DNA of 64,000 bases from Hyposmocoma kahamanoa (GCF_003589595.1 NW_020654422.1:12223329-12287328), one strand, 5' to 3'; shown: positions 36,697 to 50,086, counted from the first letter of the stretch. The notes: generated from the letters alone by a model not told the origin. A program made the numbers and translations.

Positions 36697-39600
36697 TTAC
36701 TTTGATGTTTTTTTCCTACTTTTATCAGATTTTCTTTTGTCGCTTTCTTTCGTAATTATGACACACCAATTACCATCCTCTTTAAAACTGTTTAGAATTT
36801 TAATGCCGGGTACATCCTTGCATAAATCATCTAATTCGTCTTCTTCGAACACATGGTAGAATCTATAAAATACGCTCTCGATATCGTTTGAATTCTTTTC
36901 ACCTGCGTACCTCATCTTCCATGGCACCAATATGTCGTTATGTTTGAACTGAGTCCTGTTTTCGTGAACAGGTAGTGTCAGGCCACTGGCTCCGATGGAT
37001 CGGATTTCATCCATAGGGTTTTGCTCCCTGTGTTTGTGCAAGTAGTGTGAATCCGACTGATCCTTAGCCCACGCGGTAATCAGTGCTACACCCCCAGGGG
37101 CTAACAAACGACATATAGTTGACACGGCTTGTTGTCGCCTTCCCTGCAAAGTTATGTATTAATTTGGTCCGTCAGCCGGATAAGCGTTATTCCTAACAAA
37201 TTATGTGAGCTAATTTTAAAAACTTAACTTTTATTTCTCATCATATTGTTGGTCATTGGGTTAACAAATTGTAAACAAAATTATAACTCAACATATAATA
37301 GGAATAGGCTTAAAATTTATTGGCAAGATTTGAAATAAGGAACATATGAAATGTGAAATTAATAAATATCTTTAAATAAAAGCAATGCATTTTTCACACC
37401 TACTGCAATAGCTGACAATAGCATTATTGGCTACTATTTATCATTATCATAAAGGTTATGTAGTGAATGACTGCCTACATAAAGAGCTTGAAATTATTTG
37501 TGTATTTTTGTATTTATAACTCCTAACTCACCAGGCTACTGAAATGATGTATTACGGCAATGCACAAGATGACGTCAGCGCAATTGTCTATCAGACACGG
37601 GTTGAGCAGGTCCAGTCTGATGCAATTGGAGAGCTTAAGTGATTTCATGTTTTCTTTGCACTCCTTAAGTAGACCACTGCAGCGTTCACCAGCTATCTGT
37701 AAATGTACAAGCATTTCATGGTAAATTGCCATCCCTGTTTGTCGCAAAATTTTCTATCTTGTACAAAAGTTGCTTATGCCATGAAAGAGTTAAAACTTTA
37801 CAATTTTGAAATACTGCAATGCACAAAAATTATAGGATGATTATTTTCTCGCTGCAGACTCGGCCATAAATTATCGAAGCGGGATAGCGATATTGCGCGC
37901 TCTCTCTCTCAAATACACACCAGTAGAATGTGGACAGGTACGGGTCTTTTGTGTAAGCCCAGGGCTATGCATTATTGCAGTGACAGACGCTATCGGTATA
38001 GTTGACGTTTAATTTTGTTGTAATTATGAAAGTAGGAATGTAAATAAATAATAATTTATTTATGAAATACATACAACGCAAATTAAACATACAATATTAA
38101 GTAAGTGAGTAAGTAAGTGCAATATTAGTAAGGTCAAGAAAACGTGCGAAAAACTTCCTAATTTCATGGTATCTTTAATTTTCTTCTAAAATTTTAACAC
38201 ATTATTATTGATAATAATAGTAATAAAATAAAAAAAAGGATGCGATATTTAAACGATAGCAGATAATAAGTTAGAGTACTGCACCGACCGCGCACCTATA
38301 GTGACTCCTTTGTTTTTATCGATAATGGGCCTTAGAGGATAGAAAAAAATAAAGGAGCTGCCTATTGACCTACCAACAAATGGACATCATGACATAATAT
38401 CATATAATATCTAATATCATCATGGACATAATACGAAAACCACGAAAAAAATGTCCGAAGTTAACCGTCGACAAACGTGTACACTCGTGAAACCATACAG
38501 CCTGACAGAGCTATGGTGGATCTCTCAGATGTCTATGTACATCATCGTCGTATCAAGCAAAAGGGTTTACATTCCCGATTCAGTCCTTTATTGTAAATAT
38601 TAATTATTATTTTTATATACTATTATGTCGAATTTTGTACAAATTCACTTTAAAAAATAATAAAGCATTGGGCAGATACATACATACAAATATTGCAAAC
38701 GTGTACGAAAATAAGCGTGTACTATAAAAAATGTACCGATATTCCAACTAATTTAAACTCAAATATGCGTAATTCCAAAAACCGATTTATAATAAAACCG
38801 TTACATTTTCAAGTAATTTTGATGCTTTTCACAAAGACAAAATTAACTTTTGATTTGTAATATTCCTAAAAAAATTCATTTGACATCATGACAATTCGAG
38901 CTAACGTTATTTCGGGCAAATGTATTTTCTGACTTCTGATAAGTAATCCCAAGCCGTAAAACGATTACAACAATATTTTGTTAGTCATTGATAACGTTCA
39001 ATAAAAAATCTTTTTAAAAATCAGATTAAAATCAAGGCGACTCTATAGTTTCTTTGTTCTAAATATTTCAATCATTGTGGTTCGAACAATTGAAAATGAC
39101 CAAGAAGTTTATATAAGCTTCTTGAAAATGACGTAATGGGTCTCTTTCCATCTTTTGCGCATGCAATGTGTAGAAAAAGGGCAGTTAGCTATTTGATTAT
39201 TTTTTTTGCTTTTGTAATTTATATTTTCGATTCATTTATACATAAATTAAATATTATACAACTGCACAAAATAATCTTTTAAATGATAACTATGATATAA
39301 CAATGTATTGGTTTAGTGAAAATATGATACAAAATCCTGTGTTTACACTTTACTGCAGTAATTTTTAGAAGTTATTAATATGTAGTACCGCATGATTGAC
39401 AACCGTGCTGTCGGTCGAACAAACGAAGACTGTTGCACAATTGACGCTCTGTATACGATTTTAACGCCCTATAAGTGCGGACAATTTTTAGCGAGAACCC
39501 GACGTCCATTTGTTGGTAGATCAATGGAGCGGCCTTATCTACGGAATAAACGTACTTAACTAAACCAAAATTGTACCACACAAATGGCGGATTTAGTGTT

Positions 39601-42600
39601 ATACCACAATCATAGATAAGTCAATATCGACATGCAAATGTATGGCTTGCATGTTAAAACTGTTTTTTATCTTTGCAAATTTGTATAGTTTACTGTAATC
39701 AAAGTATGATTAATACTAGGCTATTATTACTAGGCAAGTAATGAAACATTTTAATCAAAATTAAATATAAAGGTTTTTTTTTCTTTTTGCCTACATGCAA
39801 TCGGTCCTATGCGAGACCATAAGCAGTTCATTTTTTAAATACATTTTGGCATGCCAGGCATATCCTTCCAACGTTGGGTTGCCTTTATGTAGAAAACTAT
39901 TCAGCTCAGTTAGGTGAATCCCAAATGTGTTTACGCTTCAATCTTCTCGTCCGTAGTGGTACACACAATGCGCTAGCTAACTTATTAGTATGAGTGCCTA
40001 TTCTTTCTTTATAGGACATAGTTAGCCTAGTTATTTCCCCAATAATTATAGGCATTATAAGATATTCGTGGATGTCATGTCTTTTAGTGAACCATGGGGC
40101 ATTTGTAATTAGCATAAGCATACTGTTTTGGTATCGTTGCAGAATTTCAATGTTTGACTGACTAGCAGTTCCCCAAAGCTCAATACTGTAGGTCCAAATT
40201 GGTTTCAGAATTGTCGTGTAGATAGTTAGTTTGTTTTCCAGAGATACTTTAGACCTTCTACCCAGTAGCCACTCCAAGAACCTGCTTCTGTAATTGAGTT
40301 CATCACGTTTCTTTTGGATGTGGGTCTTCCATATAAAATTATTTACCAATAAATGTAACGATGGAATTGCATTATCGTGTAATCTAGTTACATTCAAAGT
40401 TCTATTAAAATTTGACTCTTCAAAATGCAGCGAACAAACGAAGATGGTATTTGATCCAATGTTTATGTTCAGCAGTCCTATAATTTCTTTATTTTTTCAT
40501 TTGTAGGTAAACTTTAAAATAATAATAATGAAACAATAAAAACCTCTTTGTGAATTGTTTCAATAACAGAATATCGATAATATGTCTGCTTACAAGAACA
40601 ACGCTATCTCAAAATAATCGTTATCAACAATCATCAAAATATACTAACAAACAGGCAAATCTAAATTAACCAAATCTAAAATAAACAAAGCAAACTTCGG
40701 CAAGACTTATGAATAAACTACTTAAATGAGTCTAATTACATGAGATGTTTGGGCTACTGTATGATTTATAGGCAGAAAAATAACACATGTTACACACCGG
40801 TGTAATGTAACATTCGGTTGATTTCCGCTTTTTCTACTGCCGCACCCCTTTAGGCTGCCTTTCCACCAGAGATGTGCTACGTAGCGAAGCAGTGTGCGAA
40901 GAAAAAATCCACTAATAGAATTACTTTATTTTCCTAGCCTCGCTTAGCGTAGCTCCGGTGGAAAAGTGTAAGTGCAGCTAAGTATTTGTACACACAAAAT
41001 AGGGATAAATGTGTGCGAGTGATGCGGGCGAGGAATGTGTGCAAAACGGTGTAGGAAACTAGAGCTACTGAAAGTACGACCCTAATTGACACTGACATAT
41101 CGCCACCGCTTACCCCACTACACCGTACCCCGCCCGCGCATAGCTAAGAAAGAGTTCGTAACGCATCCTCGCACAACTTTGGTGGAAAACATTACACCGT
41201 TTCACAGCGCCGCTACACATCCTCGCACCGCCTCGCTACCTCGCACATCTCTGGTGGAAAGGCAGCCTAATGCTGCAGCGATACTTTTATCAATAGTTAA
41301 TTGTTCTCACTGTCAATATTTTTGTCCATTTCATTACAATTCATTCGAATAATTCACCAAAACATTTGGCCAAACATTGGTTTTGACATTTGATGTACTT
41401 CCCTTTGACAACCGGAAACAGTTATCAAAGGGTACTACAAAAATAGCAAAATGAGGACAGTTGGCATTTAAGACGACGTTACGTATTTTCGATTCCTGTG
41501 TTTGACATAAAACAATGTAGTGTTGTCTCTTTTGGCCTGATTTATATATGTCAATATAAATTGTCCTTTGGTTTCCATAGTCTCAGGTTTACGCACGCGT
41601 CGCGTATGTCAACACTAAGCAAGTGGAAGAGAGCGCAATATCGCATTACCGCTCAGATGATTTATGCCCGAGTCTGCAGCGAGTAAATAATCTCATAATA
41701 ATTGGACTAAATGAAATAAAACTAAACTTACTTGAAAAATATCATTGTTATTCGCGAAATTCTTGCCGTTTCCGGCTCCTAAGTCGAGCAAAATAGATCC
41801 AGGGTCGAGGCGCTTCATGAAATGTGCAATTTTCGGCCAAGCCTTGTGACGTGTCATATTGAAGTGACTGGCTATTTGCTCATACACCTAAAAACAGAGT
41901 ACTTCACCTAGATACATACATGTCATGACGCTTCTCTCCCACCGGGGTAGGCAGAGAACATAGATCTCCACCTGCCAAAATGCATAGATACCGTTATATT
42001 TATTACAATTACTTTTAAATTGAGAGTTAAGAAGCATTATTTATCTACTGTTCCATCCATTTTATAGGTATATGAAACACGTATTTTTATTATTACCTAG
42101 TTTATAATAGTTGAAATTATTTGTATTTAATGAATATTATTTATGTATATTGTATTACGTAATTTTGTTTTTTGCGCACGAAACACGTTATTGTAGTTAA
42201 TTTGTCCTGTATTTAGGTCTGCAGGGAGAAATTTCTTATCAAAATAAGCAGTACCTTTTGTTTGTGTTGAGTAATATGTAATCTGTGTTTTTCCCATGCA
42301 ATAAATAAATATACAAAGACTTAAAAGACAAAAGTCTGTAAATTAATTTTAATTTTGATAGAGTAACAAAAAGTTCATAATTACACAAAAAAAATTCAAA
42401 ACCTAGTCAAATTTGTAGATATGTATATCTTATTTGAACCTTATGTTAACAACATAAATTGGTTGGTATATCATCACTTTGTACACGAGATAATAAGAAC
42501 GTGCATATTGCAATAACAATAATCTTAGTACCTTATGAACATGCAATTCCTCCAAATTGGCAGCCAATTCCTCCGTAATCTCTTTTTTGTCAGTGGCATC

Positions 42601-45600
42601 GCACAAGGTCTTATAAATACATTCGCAAGGGCCTCTTCTGGTCCAACGGAACGTTAGTGATATGCGGGTCTGGCGGGGTACAGAGTCGCTGGTAACCACG
42701 CGTACACGTTTCTCTTCACCGTTGATCGTCATTACGCGGTTCTCGTCCACGACCGGATCCCACTTTCGAGTGTTTATCCCGTGTTGCCAATCATATCTAA
42801 AAGATAATGTGGTTTTGATTTTACTTTTAATTCAACGATATTTCACAGTATCATCATCAACCCATTCATACGTCCCACTGCTGGGCACGGGTATCTGGCC
42901 CAATACTGGTTGGAGAATTTACACGTTTTCCGAGGATTGTTAACCATCTTCGACGTGCAGGTTTCATCACGATATTTTCTTTCACCGAAACAAAGTAAAT
43001 TTCGCACATAAATAACAAGAAACTCAGAGGTGTGACCTCGGATTCGAACTCACGACCTCTGCTTGAGAGGGCAACCATTAGCTACCACGGGTATTTCACA
43101 ATATAACGATAATTTATTTGCCTTTCTTTTTAATTTTAAGTATTTGTCTGTAAAGTAGTTAATATTCCATTACATTAAACAAGTATTTACCTCGCCTCGC
43201 CCTGCATAACCAACAAACAACGAGATGGTACCACAACTGGAACATATTTGCCAGTATGATGTTTCCAATCCATCACTACTGAAGACCCCAGAGATAAAGA
43301 CAAGATAGTGTCACCAAAGGGGCTGTGCTTATCCACATGTGAAGGAATGCCTGAAAAAAAAGATAATGCATTTCCTCACGTCTTCTGTAAGTACCAATGA
43401 AAATTACACGTTAAGTGTGTAAAAGTATACATTTTAGTTGTCGCTATGTCGTCGCGTTAATATTTCCTACGATGTTTTGGTTAAAAGTAGTAAACAATAT
43501 ACGCGTGATTACTATACACGTTTGTCACACAAACTTTTATTGGCTTACCTTATAACTTCTTAAGACTAATCAAGATTTGGAATAAGAAAAACAACCAAAT
43601 ACCTTGTCCAGGCAAATATTTATTCACAGTCAGCTGATCAGGTATGCCCAAATCGAATCCATGTTCTCTCAATCGTTCCCACAATACATTACAAACATCT
43701 GGAATCTTTGTTTCCAATGGATTATCCAAATCAACATCGTTGGTTCCATATCTAAATTCATATCCAAAATGTTTGACAAGACGATTCTTCAGCTTCTTAT
43801 CTTTTTTTGGGGCTTCCATCCAATCAAAATGTGAATAGAATTGATGCTCTTCTTCTTTGGTCAAAAATTCCTTCAATAAATGAAGGCCTTTGGGAATATC
43901 GTAGAGACATATGTACTCATCATCCACAACTGAATAAGAAATGAATGGAAGATACCTGTAGTTGACAGTGTTGTACAATAACATGTATTTCATTCACCCA
44001 TTCAAGAAATTGAAAACATAACAAAACATATTTGTTTTATATATCAATGAAATACATATAAAATTAAACTCACCAGAACCTAAAACAGAAATTACAAAAT
44101 AAAATAAACAACTTCATTCTAAGATAAAGAAAAAAACAAACAAAATGTAAAAATAATAATATTAAAAATCAGATATTAGAGTAACTTTGTAATTTAAAAT
44201 TAATACTAACATCTAAACAAGATAGTCTATTTACTCAATGTCTAAGCATATTTGACAGTTTTTAGAATTTTTCTCTATTTCTAGATATCGGTCTAGATAT
44301 TTATTCAGAATAAACTTCATAACTGCTGAATGGACTTAGATGAAACTTTAATAATCATCTAATACTGAGGGTTTTTCTATTAGCTTTTTTAAAAAAATAA
44401 TAAAGCGTACCACAAAGGTAGAAAAACAACTCAACTTATACATAACAAGCTTAGTATTTTCTTTACGATTTTCGTTAACTATGATGGAACAATAATTGCA
44501 CTACCGAGGTAGGTCAGACTGTTGAAAAACTGACTGAGAGTTCAGGGAGGGCTGCTCCCTGTGAAGTTTTAAAGTTAGAACATTGTTTTTATAATATTGA
44601 GTCATCAAAATTTTCTACAACATATTCTTTTAAATTATAGGGTTGTTAAATGAAGTAGTGGTGAGGGAAATTCATTTCTGTCCAAAAACATTGATATGAG
44701 GCCATCGCGCAGCGAACAGTAGTTGCCTTAGCCTTCAAACCCATATCAAGCAGATTTGTTTCTGTCTAGTAAGGTTTCCATGTATACATATAATATTATG
44801 TATAAAAAACTTCTTTTTTTTACAAAAACTGCATGGTACATCGCTCAAGAAGTTTTTAACTATAGGTATTCTGTATTATAGTAGCTTAATTTTACAAACT
44901 TGTTCCCAGCTTCAAATATAAGCTTGACAAAATAGCATCACATTTATAGTTCATAAAATGTAAAATTGAACTTTTATTGTTATTGTGTGAGAAAAGGTAT
45001 CAAAGGTATTTTTGCTTTAGTTTTCCACAATGTTTCGTTTCCTAAAGCTGAAAAAAGGTACAGTTTTCCTCTGAGCTTTATGTCTACCTCTAAAAACAAT
45101 ATCAGCGTCATAACTTGATGTCAGCTATAGTGCAGTTGAGCGCATAGGTAGTATTTACATTCACTTGGACCTACAGCAGTAGAACATAATATGAAGGACA
45201 AATAAATACAGGAAAATATAATTAAATACAAAAAACACTACATTATTTAGAAACTCACTTTCTTCCACATACTGATATACGATTTCCCCTCCAATGTCCC
45301 CTGAGAGACGACGGCCATTTACTTTTTTAAAGAACACCTCAGCAGCCTCCGTACTGTTAAACACAAGGAAAGCGAAACATTCTCCCTTTACTGACACAAA
45401 TTTCTTTAGTGTACTAACGTCCACACCATAGGCCACCATCTGCTCAATCATATGCTCTTTTGTGAGCCCAACTGCCTGTCCCGCATTACAAATGATGATA
45501 TTCTAAAAACACAACTGTTTATGTTAGGAATCAAAGCAAATATATAATATGTAAAAATATAATAAATATGAAATATTATGACGGAATATGTAAAAAATAA

Positions 45601-45738
45601 ATAAATATTACATACTGGCCCAGGAATTTCTGTACAACATATTCCTCGGCTTTCCCGCAACCTGGCGGCATATCTTAACGATTTACTGGACAACTTATCT
45701 TTATTCATTCTTCTAAACACATTTGGCATATAAAACAT
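36697..45738 (-). CDS. ALKBH8: Alkylated DNA repair protein alkB homolog 8-like tRNA-modifying enzyme, 8 coding exons
   Basis: Minus-strand exons: 45616-45738, 45259-45502, 43603-43929, 43191-43350, 42532-42796, 41732-41887, 37532-37696, 36697-37143. All are GT-AG with matching phases, giving 628 codons (human ALKBH8 has 664). Domain order is that of the family: RRM (about residues 40-122), AlkB Fe(II)/2-oxoglutarate dioxygenase (about 125-330), methyltransferase (about 373-600). Visible residues: iron-binding HVD in [12 protein letters not shown], distal His in [10 protein letters not shown], a Cys pair CECIYKTLC, and the SAM-binding [11 protein letters not shown] near 406. The enzyme makes and hydroxylates mcm5U at the tRNA wobble position. 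Two in-frame starts are possible: ATG 45736-45738, or the later one at 45706-45708 ([10 protein letters not shown]), which I find equally plausible. The C-terminus is Lys/Ser-rich. Confidence 0.95.
38363..39526. mobile_element. hAT-type non-autonomous element, 1164 bp
   Basis: The ends are tattgacctaccaacaaatg and an inverted match (catttgttggtagatcaatg). An 8-bp duplication flanks it with one mismatch: GAGCTGCC at 38355-38362 and GAGCGGCC at 39527-39534. It shares ends and sub-terminal sequence with the 228-bp MITE at 28031, so the two look like long and short deletion forms of one family. No transposase is recognised. Confidence 0.75.
39900..40430 (-). mobile_element. Jockey-like LINE fragment (reverse transcriptase C-terminal region)
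   Basis: A 163-codon minus frame at 39906-40397 reads in the style of the region after the RT fingers in jockey ORF2: [58 protein letters not shown]. This stretch is not interrupted. Both ends are truncated. It lies in intron 6 of the ALKBH8-like gene, in the same orientation. Confidence 0.8.
40853..41267. mobile_element. 415-bp MITE with ~26-bp TIRs and TA target
   Basis: The left end ggctgcctttccaccagaga and the right end tctctggtggaaaggcagcc are exact inverted copies, flanked by TA (40851-40852, 41268-41269). The interior near the right end is GC-rich and holds degenerate cctcgc words. No coding capacity. Confidence 0.85.
41295..41520 (+). repeat. Dispersed repeat, inverted relative at 49085-49380
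   Basis: Shared blocks, in reverse order and strand, include ctcactgtcaatatttttgt, gacatttgatgtacttccct and aagacgacgttacgtatttt. A second shared block pairs 39575-39680 with 51410-51500. Both locations thus hold fragments of one larger dispersed repeat. No gene is recognised in it. Confidence 0.65.
42170..42308 (+). mobile_element. Possible LINE 3' tail
   Basis: Sequence ttgtcctgtatttaggtctg and an end at caataaataaata resemble insect LINE tails. No coding remains; low certainty. Confidence 0.3.
42848..43085 (-). mobile_element. tRNA-derived SINE in intron 4 of the ALKBH8-like gene
   Basis: On the minus strand it starts near the right end (gtggtagctaatggttgccc) with a B-box-like ggtcgtgagttcgaatcc near 43045. 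Its left part, read on the plus strand, is catcatcaacccattcatac ... cccactgctgggcac, a SINE 3' sequence I associate with Lepidoptera. Confidence 0.65.
43930..45258. other. Intron 2 of the ALKBH8-like gene
   Basis: 1.3 kb, AT-rich; no mobile element or RNA gene recognised. Confidence 0.5.
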
Positions 45739-46939
45739 AATAAATACACAATTTTTCTTTAAAGCTCCATCAATACCATTGATGAGTCCATTAACATCAA
45801 AGTTGAATACGCATGAGTTTATTATTCAGAATATGACTGGTTATTTTCAGTTACAGACTTCACTTAGAAGAGAACCTACAACAACAGAAAACACAAACTT
45901 TTATAAACAGACACAAATTGTTAATTTTCATAAATAAGGGCATTTTAAACAGGAAGTGTACTAATGTTAGGACCTTGGATTATTTAAATATTAACAAGAT
46001 GAAGGATTTTAGGAAGAAGGATATCAAACAGAAGAATTAAAAATAGAGTTGCAGTCAAGAAACACCTCGAAAATGCTAAAAATCTCAGCTAAGAACACTA
46101 GAGTACATATTTAGGAGGTAAATGTACACTAATGATCACAGAAGTCACATTTTTCAAGATCGATTTTCTAGTGAACATTAAGATTTAGGGAGTAGCTCTG
46201 GTGGAACTTTTTGGCGGAAAGATTGCCAAGGAAAGTTCCAGACATTTGTGGGAGAGCAATGCTATCATCTATATCATGTACCTGTAATAACGTATGAATA
46301 AATGAATTGAATTGAATTGAATTGAATATCTTTAGGGTCGCAAGGCAAACACTGGTCATACAATCTACTTGCCAAGCATGGTGGCTTCTTTTGCACTTTC
46401 GCTACCTTTTATGTCACTGTGGTCCAGGATCCATGTCAAGCCCACTTCAATATTTTCCATATGACATTTTTTTATGAGATGTTTAATTTGCAAAGTCACA
46501 CAAAAGTTTCTTCAGCATGGACTGGGCATGTAACCAAGACCAGTAAGCAGCTCATGAGTCCGTTAAAATAAGGGATTTGTTCAGGTTGTGGGAATATACA
46601 AAAGACACCTCTTCACCAAAAAATCACGTATATAGGTACTTTGAGGAAAATCCACAAATATCACAATTCTAACCCGGACACGTGCGCTCCTTATGACTGG
46701 TAAATTCAGAAAATGCAAGCACGTGGAATAAGCGCAGAGATTGCACAGGGACTTTAAGTTTTACCAATAATAGTTAATTTGTTCTCTTATATAAAATATT
46801 TACTTGGTCTTACTGAAACTCATGCACCGATAGACATATAAAAAATTACATTACATTACACATTACATTACATTGAACACAGAACCTAAAATCACAAAAC
46901 ACAATACTCACTAAAATTGATTCTGGACAGAATTAGCAA
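45739..46939. other. 5' flank of the ALKBH8-like gene, with a (gaatt)n microsatellite
   Basis: The promoter must lie near 45740 but no core motif stands out. A short (gaatt)n run with preceding aataaatgaa at 46290-46327 looks like a LINE 3' tail. No coding frame is supported. Confidence 0.4.
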
Positions 46940-47260
46940 AATATTTTTTTTTTTTTTTTCTTTATTAAGGCATTGGCAAAGCCATCAGCCTAAACATGAA
47001 GTTTAATTATGTTTCTGTAAATATGGCCGCCACAAAGAGGATAGGCAATTTGAGGCGGCGTGCTTGGATTGACTCGGGATTCCTTAAAAGGGTGGCGATA
47101 CGGGTATTTTAGTTCGAGATTCGTATAATTTCGTGTTTTAATCTTCGATTAAGGCACAATAGCACTATCCTATTCCACTTTATACTAGATTGCACAAAAT
47201 AATTGAAAGTCAAAATAAAAACGACACTTTTCCCTCCAAAAGGTCCAGAGCGAATCCATT
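46940..47260 (-). repeat. Dispersed retroposon-like repeat, copy 1
   Basis: This matches 61013-61325 in the opposite orientation, including ggataggcaatttgaggcgg, aatttcgtgttttaatctt-like text, ggaataggatagtgctattg and gagcgaatcc. On the minus strand it ends in an A-rich tail (the t-run at 46946-46960), so it looks like a retroposed, 5'-truncated repeat. Confidence 0.7.
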
Positions 47261-47328
47261 AGCAAAATATTCTTTTATCACTTTACTTTTTTATGTTGGC
47301 CCCATCGTGACACACGTTTTCAATCTCA

Positions 47329-47428
47329 GGGTCGTATTCTAGAACTCTACTCAATGCTCAAGTCACGACTTGAGTATGATTCAAAGCACTAAAAAAATTT
47401 TTTTGAAATGAATTGTAGAATACGACCC
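47329..47428. mobile_element. Short relative of the 6552 MITE
   Basis: It begins gggtcgtattctagaactct with cactcaatgctcaagtca following, identical for about 40 bases to the 6552 element, and ends gaatacgaccc. The middle is deleted and the flanking triplets differ. Confidence 0.7.
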
Positions 47429-47498
47429 ATATGAGACTATGGTAACACATATATGTCAACATACGTTGACATATATAAATCAGACGTTATACGTATAA

Positions 47499-49056
47499 GA
47501 GTCCGACCGAACTTTCGGTTTCGGTTTCGGTTTCGGTCAAAAAATCAAGTTTCGGCCGCAGTTTCGGTTTCGGCCAAAATTGGCCGAAACTTTTGCCGAA
47601 ACCGGAACTCATTTCGGAAGTCGTCGTGCGCGCTCGCCTAACTTCGTTTCTCGCGGCAACGCTATGGCGAACCTTGGCGGCTCCCACCATGTTCATGAAT
47701 TGTCGTGCGGCGCGGCGCGTTCGGATAGCTACGTAGCAACAAACACTTACTCAGTGCGTTATCGCCCGACTTGAACATTCTTTGGAGGTTATGTTTTGAT
47801 GGAACTGGATTACATGTAGGTAAGTTTCTGTTTTATTTCTGTACTTGAATCATTTAAATAGTCTAATATTGAGTTAGAACAGTTACTTTGTTTTGTTGTC
47901 ATTAGCAAATCAAGTCACATGTAAAAAGAGATAATAAATGAAAAAACTGTAACGTTGTATAGGTAATCTTATTTCAAGATTTGTTTTTATTCCGATGATT
48001 TATTGATTTAGTTTTTCTGCATTAGGGTTATTATCCTGGGTCAGCGGCCTGACATATACAGTTATTGGAACAGCAGTCCATATCCTATGTTGAGACGTGC
48101 AGTTTTAAAATACCTTTCAGCTCCACCTACCAGTGTCCCGAGGGAGCAGCTGTTTAGTGCTGCTGGCCAAATATACTCGGATCGTCGCAATAATTTATGA
48201 GGTGAAAACGTTGACAAACTGCTTTTCTTGGCGTACAATATAAGACTTTTTAATTATAATTATTAATAATACCAGAAACCAAAAAGGTAGCCCTAAATAT
48301 GAGCCATTAAAAGTTTTTTTATTTGAGTTTATAACTGTTTTCAATTTAAATGTTTACTGTAGTGTAGTAGTGAGTTACTTAATTCTAAATGTAAGTGAGA
48401 ATGTCCTACTAATTGTGATCTAGGTATCTTTGTTAATTCTAAATTTGTGATTTGATTATCCTACCATTGTGATCCATTATTGTTGAGACTGAAACTAAGA
48501 TAAAGATTAAGGTAGTATATATAGGATATTAAGAGTTTTATTATTAATTTTTATAACTGTTTTCAATTTAAATGTTTGTTTACTGTAGTGTAGTAGTGAG
48601 TTACTTAATTCTAAATGTAAGTAAGACTGTCCTACTAATTGTGATCTAGGTACCTTTGTTTATTCTAAATGTGTGATCTATCTTTGTTGAGACTGGAATT
48701 AAGAGTTTAATAGTAATTATAGTAATGATTAGTTTTATATAAGAGGTAAAAGAGACTGATGATTCTTTTAAGTACAAATGCAAACCAAAGTATTATTTAG
48801 TAAGATCTCAAATACCAATACTTAGTATTTAATGAAACAGTACCAGTTAGTGAATAAATGGTTACAACAAAATACACAGTGCTTTCATTTCTTGTAATTA
48901 TTGTAGAATAATGGGTAAAATGCACCAAAATTCAGTATATAAAGGTATTTTATACTTGACCACGTGAGTTTCGGTTTCGGCCGAAACTGAAGTCACGGCC
49001 GAACATTCGGTTTCGGTTTCGGTTTCGGCCGGAAAACCAGTTTCGGTCGGACTTTA
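47499..49056 (+). mobile_element. hAT transposon relic with ttcggt-rich ends
   Basis: The ends share agtccgaccgaa in inverted orientation (47500 and 49040-49053). Both sub-terminal zones are full of ttcggtttcgg and its complement (47512-47600; 48965-49030). The flanks ACGTATAA (47491-47498) and ATGTATAG (49057-49064) match at 6 of 8 positions, a possible decayed hAT target duplication. The interior carries a transposase C-terminal piece. Confidence 0.7.
48057..48270 (+). pseudogene. hAT transposase C-terminal dimerisation fragment
   Basis: The frame reads YWNSSPYPMLRRAV, then KYLSAPPTSVPREQLFSAAG and IYSDRRNNL, then a stop (tga) followed in frame by GENVDKLLFLAYN. This is the conserved C-terminal block of hAT transposases. 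An in-frame stop and the lack of the catalytic N-terminal part make it non-functional. Confidence 0.85.
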
Positions 49057-50086
49057 ATGTATAGGATGCATTTCGACGTCGAAAACATAAACATGTTATT
49101 GTCTTTGTTTAACTATTACGTGCCGTATTAAGCCAAAAGAGATAATGCATTGGTCTGTGTCAAACATGGGAATCGAAAATACGTAACGTCGTCTTAAATG
49201 CCAACCGTGTCTACTTCGCAGTACATTAGGTACATGATACCATTGTCAAAGGGAAGTACATCAAATGTCAAAACAAAACAAATGTTTTTCCAAATGTACT
49301 ATTGAATTATTCGCATGTACTATAATTAAATTGGACAAAAATATTGACAGTGAGAATAATTAGGTAATAATAAAAATGGGGAATTATTTGTATGGTAACG
49401 TTTTAACGCGTGGTGCGATTTGCTTCATACTTGAATATTTTTCATTTGTATAAAAATTGTACGCGGACGAAGTCGTGGGGAAAAGCTAGTACATGATAAT
49501 TGTTGATTTCTGATAATTGATTTTTACAACTACTTCCATTATTTCTGTGTTAAAATTTCTTGATAGATTCATTTGCTTAAGAAAACCCGGGAATTAACGG
49601 GAATACTAGAATCCGCAGAAACACTTGGACTTGTATTTGACAGTTAGTTAAAAGATGTTACGTAAATATGTACTAAAATGTAGGGTAAAGGCGTACCTCT
49701 TAAAGTAATTTTTGATATTTTATTTAGTAAATACAATTAATACTATGTAATGTTATATGCCAGTAAAGTAGGTATAGGTAGGGCAATGTTGAGTGTGTGC
49801 GTTAAAAAAAAAGTAAGAGCGCGCATGTCGCCAACAAACTGCACAACAGTTTGGTGACTATTACTAAATAAGTTACCAGTTAAAATTGCTTGATAGATTG
49901 ATTTGTTTAAGAAAGCCAATTACGTGAATACTAGAATCCGCAGAAACCTGAATAAAACTGGTACCTACTTGATAGTTAGTTAAAAGACGATATGTAAATA
50001 TGTACTAAAATGTGGGTTAAAGGCGTACCTCTTAAAGTGATTTTTATATTTTATTTAGTAAGTACAATTAATACTATGTAATATTA

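Larger units (their letters stand above)
37845..41699. mobile_element. ~3.9-kb composite bounded by ~70-bp imperfect inverted repeats, filling ALKBH8 intron 6
   Basis: The left arm (gattattttctcgctgcaga ... gcgatattgcgcgctctc) pairs with a right arm (gagagcgcaatatcgcatta ... tctgcagcgagtaaataatc). Inside are the hAT-type element 38363-39526, a jockey fragment and the MITE 40853-41267. The arms may be the ends of one large DNA transposon or two head-to-head copies of a smaller repeat; no target duplication decides this. Nearly all of intron 6 (37697-41731) is covered. Confidence 0.55.

Noticed and set aside
44000..45258. Search for an extra ALKBH8 exon between exons 2 and 3
   Set aside because: The exon 2 and exon 3 phases join directly (A|TT) and the protein aligns without a gap.
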